This document shows positions 1-5,609 of a stretch of 5,609 nt of DNA, piece by piece. The DNA is from JBAZLV01 sp964586075 (GTDB lineage: Bacteria > Nitrospirota > UBA9217): NCBI GenBank assembly GCA_964586075.1, contig CAZPGZ010000067.1, forward strand, positions 1-5,609, read 5' to 3'. Below the pieces are notes generated by a model. That model did not search any database and was not told the DNA's origin. It worked only from the letters and a program-made list of their open reading frames with translations. The position numbers and the translations under genes are program-made. Numbering within the stretch: the first letter of the stretch is position 1; the number at the start of each line of letters is the position of its first letter.

Positions 1-1071
1 CCCCTGTATGAAAACGCATTTACGGTTGTCGGCGATAATTTTGATCATGCCGGAAAGGCATCGAGAAATATTAAAACGGTTTTAAAGCACCACGGCTTTT
101 CACACGACGTGGTGCGAAGAGCGGTTCTCGTAGCCTACGAGTCTGAAATAAATATTGTTTCTTACGCTCGAAAGGGGATTATTCGTCTCTGTGTTGTTCC
201 TGACCGCATCGTGGTCGAGGCGATTGATGAAGGACCGGGAATTCCGGATATTGAACTTGCCATGCAGCCTGGATGGTCAACGGCGACCCAGAAAGTCAGA
301 GACATGGGTTTTGGAGCCGGAATGGGGTTGTGCAATATTAAGAACTACTCCGACCTTTTTTATATTTCATCAGAAGTCGGCAAGGGAACTAATCTGAAAA
401 TGATCATTAAGACAAAGAGCGTCGCAACAAACAAAGGCCGGCAGGAGCACAAGCAACACGGAACACAGGCTGCCGAAGTTTCGGGCCAGGCGCTCGGTAA
501 AATGGTCGAGGCCTTCATGAAGCTCCCCGGCATCGGCAGAAAAAGCGCAGAGAGGCTTTCCTTTGCCATTCTCAGCATGTCGTACGATGATGCTGTCGGG
601 ATCGCGCAGGCGATTCAGGATCTGAAGAACAACAGCCGGTATTGCTCCGTTTGCAATAATATCACGGAAGAAGAAATTTGCAGTATCTGCCGTGATGAAA
701 AACGGGACAGCACCCGCATTTGCGTAGTCGAAGAGCCGAGTAATATTCTTATTCTGGAAAAAACCGGGATATTCAGGGGACGCTATCATGCCATTATGGG
801 CGCTATTGCTCCTCTCGACGGAGTCGGTCCTGACGATCTTAAAATCACCGGTCTTATAGAACGGCTGAAAACAAACGGCGTAAAGGAAGTTATTCTTGCC
901 ACGAATCCCACGGTAAAAGGGGAAACGACGGCCTTGTACCTGTCGAAACTTATCAAGCCGCTCGGCATCAGCGTCAGCCGGATCGCATACGGCCTCCCGG
1001 TTGGGGGAGATATTGAATATGCGGACGAGAATACGGTACAGCGGGCGCTTGAAGGACGGCGGGAGATGTAG
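1..1071 (+). CDS. recR: Fusion protein: RsbW/SpoIIAB-like ATPase domain + recombination protein RecR (5' end cut by window edge)
   Basis: The frame is open from base 1 to the TAG at 1069-1071 (356 visible codons); the GTG codons at 109 and 112 lie inside the first domain, so the true start is left of the window, probably by only a few codons. Numbering from base 1: residues 1-138 form a GHKL ATPase of the anti-sigma/serine-kinase class, with N-box Glu47 and Asn51 (ExxxN), G1 box DEGPGIPD 76-83, G2 box GFGAGMGL 103-110 and GKGT 127-130, so ATP binding looks intact. Residues 139-160 are a hydrophilic linker rich in Lys, Gln and His. Residues 161-356 are RecR: helix-hairpin-helix LPGIGRKSAERL 175-186, four-Cys zinc finger (C215, C218, C227, C230), Toprim domain with Glu244/Glu245 and GPDD 276-279, and the C-terminal GLPVGGDIEYAD segment. 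RecR, with RecO/RecF, loads RecA at gaps. The RecR part is about 196 residues, close to the usual 198, lacking only its own start. The linker has no in-frame start; the first ATG, at 502, has no good ribosome site. The role of the fused ATPase is unknown. Confidence 0.93.
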   Translation, partial: PLYENAFTVVGDNFDHAGKASRNIKTVLKHHGFSHDVVRRAVLVAYESEINIVSYARKGIIRLCVVPDRIVVEAIDEGPGIPDIELAMQPGWSTATQKVRDMGFGAGMGLCNIKNYSDLFYISSEVGKGTNLKMIIKTKSVATNKGRQEHKQHGTQAAEVSGQALGKMVEAFMKLPGIGRKSAERLSFAILSMSYDDAVGIAQAIQDLKNNSRYCSVCNNITEEEICSICRDEKRDSTRICVVEEPSNILILEKTGIFRGRYHAIMGAIAPLDGVGPDDLKITGLIERLKTNGVKEVILATNPTVKGETTALYLSKLIKPLGISVSRIAYGLPVGGDIEYADENTVQRALEGRREM

Positions 1072-1196
1072 TGCGTGATAAAAACGTTTTGCTGACAGAA
1101 TCAGCGGAGTAGCAGCTGGGTTGGGCACCGGCTTGTATTCAGCAGATTTTGTCTTATTTTACATTAAATTAATTCGAAGAGGAGGAGGTAATCAGA
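1072..1196 (+). other. Intergenic leader upstream of the por genes
   Basis: This gap separates the RecR fusion from the POR gamma gene. It holds a small hairpin with arms GCTGA (1091-1095) and TCAGC (1101-1105), not followed by a proper T-run, so it is a poor terminator. An AT-rich stretch runs from about 1147 to 1174. The best promoter guess is TTGTAT (1133-1138), 16 bp, TATTTT (1155-1160), which is weak. The gap ends with GAGGAGGAGGT (1179-1189), a very strong Shine-Dalgarno sequence 7 bases before the gamma ATG. Whether the por genes have their own promoter here or are read through from recR cannot be decided by eye. Confidence 0.45.
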
Positions 1197-1772
1197 ATGG
1201 CAGAAATGGTAGAAGTAAGGTGGCACGGAAGGGGCGGCCAGGGCACGGTTACGGCAGCCAAGGTGTTCGCCGACGCATGTCTGAGCGGCGGTCGTCACGT
1301 GCAGGCATTCCCAGAATATGGCCCGGAGCGCGCAGGTGCACCGCTTCGTGCGTATAATCGGATCAGCTCGGGTGAGCTCCGGATGCATTGTCCGGTATTG
1401 TACCCAAACGTGGTGGCAGTGGCAGACGCAACGCTCCTCGATGCAATTAACGTTGCCGAAGGCGCATCGGACGACGCTGTTTTTGTAGTCAATACGTCCA
1501 AAACTCCGAAGGAAGTCCGGGAGAAACTCAAAGCAAAGGCTTCCCAGAAGATTTTCACGGTTGATGCAACGAAGATATCAGTTGAGACCATCGGCAGGCC
1601 CATGCCGAATACACCCATGCTCGGCGCGCTTACCAAGGCATCGGGTCTTCTGGGTATCGACAGCTTGATAGAGGAAGTGAAAGGCAGCTTTGGAAAGAAG
1701 TTTGCGCAGAAGGTTATCGACGCAAATCTCACCGCAGCGAAGCGCGGTTTTGAGGAGGTACAGCAGGGATGA
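1197..1772 (+). CDS. porG: Pyruvate/2-oxoacid:ferredoxin oxidoreductase, gamma subunit
   Basis: Gamma subunit of the four-subunit, CoA-dependent 2-oxoacid:ferredoxin oxidoreductase, a cytoplasmic enzyme that oxidises pyruvate to acetyl-CoA or runs in reverse as pyruvate synthase. The 191-residue protein has the family length and the family opening: WHGRGGQGTVTAAK (residues 9-22), a glycine-rich segment, then the conserved FPEYGPERAGAPLRAYNRI block (38-56). The chosen ATG follows GAGGAGGAGGT with 7-base spacing; an in-frame ATG at 1206 is a less well-placed alternative. The stop overlaps the start of the delta gene by four bases (ATGA at 1769-1772), so the two are probably translationally coupled. 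Subunit identity is secure. Pyruvate as substrate, rather than another 2-oxoacid, is inferred mainly from the alpha and beta subunits. Confidence 0.93.
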   Translation: MAEMVEVRWHGRGGQGTVTAAKVFADACLSGGRHVQAFPEYGPERAGAPLRAYNRISSGELRMHCPVLYPNVVAVADATLLDAINVAEGASDDAVFVVNTSKTPKEVREKLKAKASQKIFTVDATKISVETIGRPMPNTPMLGALTKASGLLGIDSLIEEVKGSFGKKFAQKVIDANLTAAKRGFEEVQQG

Positions 1773-2062
1773 AACAGATGAACTGGAAAGAACTACCATT
1801 GGGTGGCGTTATCAAGGATGCAGGAAACTCCGAGCAATATGAAACAGGTTCTTGGCGTACATTGAAACCGCGCTGGATCCAGGAAAACTGCATTCAGTGC
1901 CTGTTTTGCTGGGTGTACTGCCCGGATCTCTCGATCAACGTTGAAAACGAAAAAATGACCGGCATCAACTACAACTACTGCAAGGGCTGCGGCGTATGCG
2001 CCCTGGAGTGCCCCGGGAAAAAAGGCAACAAAGCAATCGTCATGGAAGAGGAGGGAAAATAA
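1769..2062 (+). CDS. porD: Pyruvate/2-oxoacid:ferredoxin oxidoreductase, delta subunit (2x[4Fe-4S] ferredoxin-like)
   Basis: Small iron-sulfur subunit (97 residues) that passes electrons from the catalytic subunits to external ferredoxin. Two classic CxxCxxCxxxC motifs are visible: C41, C44, C47, C51 (followed by Pro) and C71, C74, C77, C81 (followed by Pro), enough to bind two [4Fe-4S] clusters. The first 40 residues, with a WRTLKPRW segment (29-36), match the N-terminal extension usual in PorD and absent from free ferredoxins. The start ATG overlaps the gamma stop, and GAGGAGGT at 1752-1759 lies 9 bases upstream, inside the gamma gene. A second in-frame ATG at 1778 is possible but worse placed. 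The stop at 2060-2062 is one base from the alpha start, consistent with coupled synthesis of gamma, delta and alpha. Confidence 0.95.
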   Translation: MKQMNWKELPLGGVIKDAGNSEQYETGSWRTLKPRWIQENCIQCLFCWVYCPDLSINVENEKMTGINYNYCKGCGVCALECPGKKGNKAIVMEEEGK

Positions 2063-2063
2063 C

Positions 2064-3254
2064 ATGGCCGTAACATCAACTAAGACAGTCGCGGTTACAG
2101 GCAACACTGCCGTCGCGGAGGCGCTCCGCCAGTTGAACCCCGACGTCATGGCAGCATATCCGATCACTCCGTCAACGGAAATCATGCAGCAGTATACAAA
2201 ATTTGTATCCGACGGAAAGGTGAACACTGAAGTCGTCCTCGCGGAGAGCGAACACAGCGCCATGAGCGCCTGCATTGGTGCAGCAGCAGCAGGCGGCCGT
2301 GTTGCTACGGCAACGAGCTCCCAGGGTCTGGCCCTGATGTGGGAAATGCTTCACATTGCATCAGGTTTCAGGCTTCCGATTCTCCTGACAGTTGTAAACC
2401 GTGCCCTTTCCGGTCCCATTAATATTCACGGCGACCATTCAGACGGCATGGGCGCACGCGATTGCGGATGGATTCAGCTCTATTCCGAGAATGCACAGGA
2501 AGCGTATGACAACACCGTCATGGCGTTTGTGATGGGTGAAAATAAAGAAGTGCGGCTTCCGATCATGGTCGGCCTGGACGGCTTCATTACCAGCCACTCC
2601 ATTATGACCATGCAGTATCTCACCGATGATGTCGTGAAAAAATTCGTGGGTGAGTACAAGACCATGGAGCCGATGCTTGACGTTGAGCATCCCAGAAGCT
2701 ATGGCGCCCTTGTGCTGCAGGACTACTACATTGAGCATAAACGCGCTGAGCAGGAAGCCATGATGAAGGCAAAAAAAGTCGTAAAAGACGTGTTTGCCGA
2801 ATTTGCCAAGATTTCCGGCAGAAAATATGATGTGTTTGAAAGCTATCGTCTTGAAGATGCTGAAGTGGTTATCGTTGCCGTTGGATCGGCAGCAGGCACG
2901 ACCAAGGACCAGGTCGACAAATACAGAGAAAAAGGCGTGAAGGCCGGGCTTATGAAAATCCGCGTATTCAGGCCATTCCCCTACGAAGAAGTGGGTGAAG
3001 CTCTGAAGAACGCCAAGGCGGTTTGCGTTCTGGATCGCGCTGATTCCTATGGCGGTTACGGCCCAACCTTTATGGAAATTGCTTCGGCTGTTCAGCCGCA
3101 TCGTCAAGGCCCCGTGCTCTTCAACAAGATTTATGGGCTCGGCGGCAGGGATTATATGCCCCATGATGCAAACCAGGTGCTTGATGAACTGGTTGAAGTG
3201 GCAAAAACCGGCAAGGTTAAACTCGTAAAAGACTACATAACGGTGAGAAACTAA
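2064..3254 (+). CDS. porA: Pyruvate:ferredoxin oxidoreductase, alpha subunit
   Basis: Alpha subunit (396 residues, usual length) that forms the TPP active site together with beta. The pyrimidine-binding domain opens with the hallmark YPITPSTEI (32-40), followed by ESEHSA (61-66), ATSSQGL (83-89) and NRALSGPINIHGDHSD (112-127). By family alignment, Thr35 in PITP and Arg113 in NRALSG correspond to the pyruvate-contacting Thr31 and Arg114 of the single-chain Desulfovibrio africanus enzyme; with the GDHSDGMGARD block this favours pyruvate over 2-oxoglutarate or branched 2-oxoacids. The C-terminal part contains the transketolase-C-like domain, with VAVGSAAGTTKDQVD (271-285), KIRVFRPFP (298-306) and LDRADSYGGYG (323-333). 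The ATG at 2064 lies one base after the delta stop and 8 bases after GAGGAGGG (2048-2055). No truncation or missing key residue is seen. Confidence 0.95.
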   Translation: MAVTSTKTVAVTGNTAVAEALRQLNPDVMAAYPITPSTEIMQQYTKFVSDGKVNTEVVLAESEHSAMSACIGAAAAGGRVATATSSQGLALMWEMLHIASGFRLPILLTVVNRALSGPINIHGDHSDGMGARDCGWIQLYSENAQEAYDNTVMAFVMGENKEVRLPIMVGLDGFITSHSIMTMQYLTDDVVKKFVGEYKTMEPMLDVEHPRSYGALVLQDYYIEHKRAEQEAMMKAKKVVKDVFAEFAKISGRKYDVFESYRLEDAEVVIVAVGSAAGTTKDQVDKYREKGVKAGLMKIRVFRPFPYEEVGEALKNAKAVCVLDRADSYGGYGPTFMEIASAVQPHRQGPVLFNKIYGLGGRDYMPHDANQVLDELVEVAKTGKVKLVKDYITVRN

Positions 3255-3272
3255 ATTCTTTTTGACAGGATT

Positions 3273-3301
3273 CGGGAGGAATTGTTCTTCCAGGTATCCC
3301 G
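3273..3301 (+). other. Small hairpin in the alpha-beta gap
   Basis: The 72-bp gap between alpha and beta holds an imperfect inverted repeat: outer arms CGGGA (3273-3277) and TCCCG (3297-3301), inner arms GGAA (3278-3281) and TTCC (3288-3291), a six-base loop, and a five-base bulge AGGTA on the 3' side. No T-run follows, so it is not a typical terminator. It could protect or mark a cleavage point in the mRNA and so adjust beta relative to gamma-delta-alpha, but that is a guess. The ribosome site of beta (AAGGAG, 3313-3318) lies outside the hairpin and remains accessible. Confidence 0.4.
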
Positions 3302-3326
3302 TCCAAGAATCTAAGGAGATAATGAC

Positions 3327-4286
3327 ATGAGCACAGAGACACAGGAAACACCCCTGACGCTAAAAGCGCTGTCGAAAAAGAAGGAAAGGTTTGCAAGCGG
3401 ACACCGTATGTGTGCAGGCTGTGGTGCGCCAACCATTGTACGGCAGGTCCTGATGGCTATTGATGAGCCGGTAATCGCGGCCAATGCTACGGGTTGCCTT
3501 GAAGTTTCTTCCTGCATCTTCCCCTATACATCCTGGAAGATGCCCTGGATGCACAGCGCTTTCGAGAACTCGGCAGCGACTGCCTCCGGTATGGAAGCAA
3601 TGTTCCGCTCATTGAAAAAACAAGGCAAGATCAAAGGCAATACAAAGTTTATTGCATGGGGTGGCGATGGCGGAACCTATGATATCGGTTTCCAGTCACT
3701 TTCCGGCGCCATGGAGCGCGGCGACCAGCTGCTGTACATCTGCTATGACAACGGCGCCTACATGAACACGGGTATTCAGCGCTCCAGCGCGACGCCCTTC
3801 GGCGCAGATACATCCACCTGCCCGGTCGGCGAAATTGTCAGAGGAAAACCCCAGCGCAGAAAAGACCTGACCCGCATCATGGCTGCACACGGTGCGTATG
3901 CAGCGCAGGCGTCACCGAGCAACTGGAAAGACCTCATGACCAAGGTCCGGAAGGCAATCGCAAGCAACGGGCCGGCGTACATCGGCATCATCTCCCCCTG
4001 CAACCGCGGTTGGAGAACTCAGCTGAACGACTCAATCATGATGTCACGGCTGGCTGTTGATACCTGCTACTGGCCGCTGTATGAAGTGGAAGACAAGGGC
4101 AGAAAGTTCACCATCAACTACGACCCCAAAGATAAGAAGAAACCCCTTGTTGACTTCCTGAAGCCCCAGGGTCGGTTCAGAAACATGTTTGCCCCCGGAA
4201 ACGAGGCAATGCTTACAGACTTCCAGAAAATGATTGATGAAGAATGGGCATTCCTCCAGAAGCTGCAGACAATGTCCAAAAGCTAA
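3327..4286 (+). CDS. porB: Pyruvate:ferredoxin oxidoreductase, beta subunit (TPP-binding)
   Basis: Beta subunit (319 residues) that binds the diphosphate of TPP and the cluster next to the active site. The cluster ligands expected for PorB are present: C29 and C32 (CAGCG), C57 (ATGCLE) and C225 (SPCNRGW). The TPP/Mg motif runs from GDGG (113-116) to DNGAYMNTG (141-149); Asn147-Thr148 match the Asn-Thr pair that contacts pyruvate in the single-chain enzyme of D. africanus. The WxHSAFENSAATASG segment (74-88) is also typical of PorB. The ATG follows AAGGAG (3313-3318) at 8 bases. The gene is 72 bp after alpha and not overlapping, unlike the other three por genes, but alpha cannot work without it. 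It ends with tandem stops TAATAA just before a terminator, so it closes the por transcription unit. Confidence 0.95.
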   Translation: MSTETQETPLTLKALSKKKERFASGHRMCAGCGAPTIVRQVLMAIDEPVIAANATGCLEVSSCIFPYTSWKMPWMHSAFENSAATASGMEAMFRSLKKQGKIKGNTKFIAWGGDGGTYDIGFQSLSGAMERGDQLLYICYDNGAYMNTGIQRSSATPFGADTSTCPVGEIVRGKPQRRKDLTRIMAAHGAYAAQASPSNWKDLMTKVRKAIASNGPAYIGIISPCNRGWRTQLNDSIMMSRLAVDTCYWPLYEVEDKGRKFTINYDPKDKKKPLVDFLKPQGRFRNMFAPGNEAMLTDFQKMIDEEWAFLQKLQTMSKS

Positions 4287-4312
4287 TAAAATTTCCTTCG
4301 GAAAAGAATAGC

Positions 4313-4346
4313 TAGCCGGGTGATTTTTCACCCGGCTATTTTCTTT
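4313..4346 (+). terminator. Rho-independent terminator after porB
   Basis: A perfect 11-bp inverted repeat, TAGCCGGGTGA (4313-4323) and TCACCCGGCTA (4328-4338), with a TTTT loop is followed directly by TTTTCTTT (4339-4346). It begins 26 bases after the porB stop and is the expected end of the por transcript. The A-rich stretch AAAAGAAT (4302-4309) upstream gives a shorter T-rich tail on the opposite strand, so the element may work in both directions, although no minus-strand gene is visible here. Confidence 0.92.
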
Positions 4347-4364
4347 GCCGTCGACAAATAAAGC

Positions 4365-4393
4365 TTGAAATCCGGTAAGCAGTATGCTTTAAT
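4365..4393 (+). promoter_or_regulatory. Sigma70-type promoter for mglBA, with extended -10
   Basis: A -35 box TTGAAA (4365-4370; 4 of 6 matches to TTGACA) is separated by exactly 17 bp from a -10 box TTTAAT (4388-4393; 5 of 6 matches to TATAAT). TG at 4385-4386, one base before the -10 box, forms an extended -10 element. Transcription would start near 4400, leaving a leader of about 47 bases before mglB. Its place just after a strong terminator supports separate transcription of mglBA from the por genes. Confidence 0.7.
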
Positions 4394-4409
4394 TACCTCC
4401 AGCCGCAAA

Positions 4410-4425
4410 GAGGTATCGAGGTATT
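4410..4425 (+). repeat. Tandem 8-bp direct repeat in the mglB leader
   Basis: GAGGTATC (4410-4417) is followed immediately by GAGGTATT (4418-4425): two copies of an 8-base unit differing in the last base. They lie just downstream of the predicted transcription start and before the mglB ribosome site AAGGAGAGG (4433-4441). They might be a regulator site in the early transcribed region or a chance purine-rich repeat; nothing here decides which. Confidence 0.35.
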
Positions 4426-4446
4426 ATTGAACAAGGAGAGGTAAAC

Positions 4447-4941
4447 ATGCTGGGCTCCGATTTGGTCATGTACGAAGAAGAATTTAAGCAAATAGACGCG
4501 GAACTTCAGCGTCTTCTTCAGCAAGCGAACGCTAAAGTTGTCTTTCTTGTCGATAAGAACGGCCAGCTTATCGCAGCTACCGGCGAGACCGACAACCTGG
4601 ATACAACGTCTCTTGCATCACTGACGGCCGGGAATATCGCGGCCACCGGCGGCATGGCGAAACTGCTGGGAGAAAAAGAATTTTCGATTCTTTTCCATGA
4701 AGGTCAGCGCGATAACATTCACATTTCCATCATCGGCCAGCGCGTCATCCTGGTGGTTATTTTCGACCAGCGCTCATCACTGGGGCTTGTCCGGCTTCGA
4801 GTGAAGAAGACCACCGAATCGCTCGGCAGCATATTTGGCCATCTTCTTCAAAAAGTAGAATCAGAAAAAGGAGCAGATAAGGGTGTTGAATCTCCCTTTG
4901 CCGAGATAACTGATGAAGATATTGATAAGCTTTTTGGGTAG
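4447..4941 (+). CDS. mglB: MglB, roadblock/LC7 regulator of the GTPase MglA
   Basis: A 164-residue roadblock/LC7 protein closely resembling MglB of Myxococcus xanthus, the GTPase-activating partner of MglA that forms a dimer and helps set the leading and lagging poles. The core ANAKVVFLVDKNGQLIAATGE (27-47), LDTTSLASLTAGNIAATGG (51-69) and VVIFDQRSSLGLVRLRVKK (103-121) are the recognisable blocks. The C-terminal tail SPFAEITDEDIDKLF (149-163) matches the Myxococcus MglB tail, a segment known there to contact MglA; between core and tail lies a charged spacer (about 136-148). No signal peptide or membrane segment is seen, so it is cytoplasmic. The ATG is 8 bases from AAGGAG (4433-4438); a second ATG at 4468 would remove seven residues that the Myxococcus protein also shares in part, so the first is preferred. 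mglA follows 50 bp later. Confidence 0.94.
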   Translation: MLGSDLVMYEEEFKQIDAELQRLLQQANAKVVFLVDKNGQLIAATGETDNLDTTSLASLTAGNIAATGGMAKLLGEKEFSILFHEGQRDNIHISIIGQRVILVVIFDQRSSLGLVRLRVKKTTESLGSIFGHLLQKVESEKGADKGVESPFAEITDEDIDKLFG

Positions 4942-4971
4942 TCGTCCAACTGCACAGTTTTCTGAACGCTT

Positions 4972-4991
4972 AAGGAGAGGAACTTCGGTCC
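4972..4991 (+). promoter_or_regulatory. mglA ribosome binding site with UUCG mini-hairpin
   Basis: AAGGAGAGG (4972-4980), identical over nine bases to the mglB site, stands unusually far from the mglA ATG: 14 bases after AAGGAG, or 11 after the GAGAGG part. The spacer can fold as GGA (4979-4981), bulged A, C4983, loop TTCG (4984-4987), G4988, TCC (4989-4991), giving a C(UUCG)G tetraloop ending right at the start codon. Such a fold would shorten the effective spacing. There is no alternative start nearer to the site in this frame. Confidence 0.5.
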
Positions 4992-5585
4992 ATGTCCTTT
5001 ATCAATTATTCCTCGAGAGAAATTAATTGCAAAATAGTCTTCTATGGCCCCGGTTTGTGCGGGAAGACGACCAATTTGCAATGGATCTATAAAAAAACCA
5101 ACCCTGACAGCAAGGGCAAGATGATATCCCTTGCAACCGAAACAGAACGGACTTTATTTTTCGATTTTTTGCCTCTTGCGCTGGGTGAAATACGGGGTTT
5201 TAAAACAAGGTTTCATCTTTACACCGTGCCGGGTCAGGTGTTTTATGATGCCAGCCGCAAGCTTATTTTAAAGGGTGTAGACGGTGTTGTTTTTGTGGCG
5301 GATTCCCAGGTTGAGCGCATGGAAGCCAACATAGAAAGCCTGGAAAATCTGCGGGTGAACCTTGCAGATCAGGGTTATGATTTAAACAAAGTGCCATTTA
5401 CGATTCAATACAATAAACGGGATTTACCGAACATCGTGCCACTGGGTGAAATGAAGATGGCACTCAATCAGCGCGGAGTTCCCGATTTTGAGGCGGTGGC
5501 AACTGAAGGCACGGGAGTGTTTGATACTCTTAAATCTATTGCAAAATTGGTAATTCTGGAGCTGAAAAAAGGACAGGGAGGTTGA
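4992..5585 (+). CDS. mglA: MglA, Ras-like small GTPase
   Basis: A 197-residue small GTPase of the bacterial MglA family (Myxococcus MglA is 195). Motifs: P-loop GPGLCGKTT (19-27), Arg53-Thr54 in the TERT segment, G3 region TVPGQ (78-82) and NKRD guanine-specificity motif (141-144). Arg53 and Gln82 sit at the same numbers as the catalytic residues of Myxococcus MglA; TVPG replaces the DxxG of classical Ras, as is normal for this family. The long block YDASRKLILKGVDGVVFVAD (85-104) is nearly diagnostic. GTP-bound MglA recruits polarity and motility effectors (gliding complexes or type IV pili in Myxococcus) and MglB stimulates GTP hydrolysis. It shares a transcript with mglB. Which process it controls in this organism cannot be told, since no motility gene is in the window. 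Confidence 0.96.
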   Translation: MSFINYSSREINCKIVFYGPGLCGKTTNLQWIYKKTNPDSKGKMISLATETERTLFFDFLPLALGEIRGFKTRFHLYTVPGQVFYDASRKLILKGVDGVVFVADSQVERMEANIESLENLRVNLADQGYDLNKVPFTIQYNKRDLPNIVPLGEMKMALNQRGVPDFEAVATEGTGVFDTLKSIAKLVILELKKGQGG

Positions 5586-5609
5586 TACCAAAACGGCTGT
5601 TTACTCTAG

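Noticed and set aside
443..447. AGGAG in the fusion linker as a surviving ribosome site for a separate recR.
   Set aside because: No in-frame start codon lies within reach; the nearest in-frame ATG is 55 bases downstream. It may be chance or a relic, but gives no support for a separate gene.
370..1128. A long open frame on the minus strand opposite recR (252 codons).
   Set aside because: It lies opposite clearly conserved RecR sequence, has no recognisable domain, and is one of several such antisense frames in the window.
1121..1136. A sigma54-like pattern, GGGCAC then TTGT, upstream of porG.
   Set aside because: The spacing is one base short, the invariant GC of the -12 element is GT here, and the leading T is missing; sigma54 promoters rarely tolerate these changes together.
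2439..3164. A 241-codon minus-strand frame opposite porA.
   Set aside because: His- and Phe-rich composition typical of antisense to a coding gene, no domain, and no plausible promoter or ribosome site noticed.
3282..3314. A TTG-initiated 10-codon ORF after GGGAGGA in the alpha-beta gap.
   Set aside because: The start is only one base from the purine run, the peptide has no recognisable features, and the same bases are better explained by the hairpin.
4395..4442. ACCTCC (4395-4400) could pair with GAGGT copies at 4410, 4418 or 4438, suggesting a riboswitch-like sequestering of the mglB ribosome site.
   Set aside because: The predicted transcription start is near 4400, so ACCTCC would be mostly or wholly untranscribed.
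5582..5609. A possible next gene starting at TTG just after GGGAGG at the end of mglA.
   Set aside because: There is no spacing between the purine run and the TTG, and only nine codons are visible, so it cannot be supported.

Overview
The window carries one run of six genes, all on the + strand, from what looks like an anaerobic bacterium of the Desulfobacterota (former Deltaproteobacteria) or Nitrospirota kind. The MglB and MglA proteins strongly resemble the Myxococcus pair, there is a four-subunit pyruvate:ferredoxin oxidoreductase, and from memory recR, a POR and mglBA also lie near each other in Geobacter-like genomes. The assignment rests on remembered protein similarity and gene order, not on a search.

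Layout. (1) Positions 1-1071: one uninterrupted reading frame, cut by the left edge, that encodes a complete-looking RsbW/SpoIIAB-type GHKL ATPase domain joined by a short hydrophilic linker to an almost full-length RecR recombination protein. This fusion is the most unusual thing in the window. (2) Positions 1072-1196: a 125-bp gap with a weak hairpin, AT-rich sequence and a very strong ribosome binding site. (3) Positions 1197-4286: gamma, delta, alpha and beta subunits of pyruvate (2-oxoacid):ferredoxin oxidoreductase. Gamma, delta and alpha are tightly packed; beta follows after 72 bp that contain a small hairpin. (4) Positions 4313-4346: a clear intrinsic terminator. (5) Positions 4365-4393: a good sigma70-type promoter with an extended -10 element, then mglB (4447-4941) and mglA (4992-5585). 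The last 24 bases hold no recognisable feature.

How the genes work together. The por genes encode one enzyme: alpha and beta form the thiamine diphosphate (TPP) active site, delta carries two [4Fe-4S] clusters for electron output, and gamma completes the CoA-dependent 2-oxoacid oxidoreductase. It interconverts pyruvate + CoA with acetyl-CoA + CO2 + reduced ferredoxin. MglA is a small Ras-like GTPase and MglB its roadblock/LC7 regulator, a pair that sets cell polarity in Myxococcus. The terminator and new promoter make mglBA a separate transcription unit. RecR acts in recombinational repair; why it is joined to a serine-kinase-like ATPase domain is unknown.
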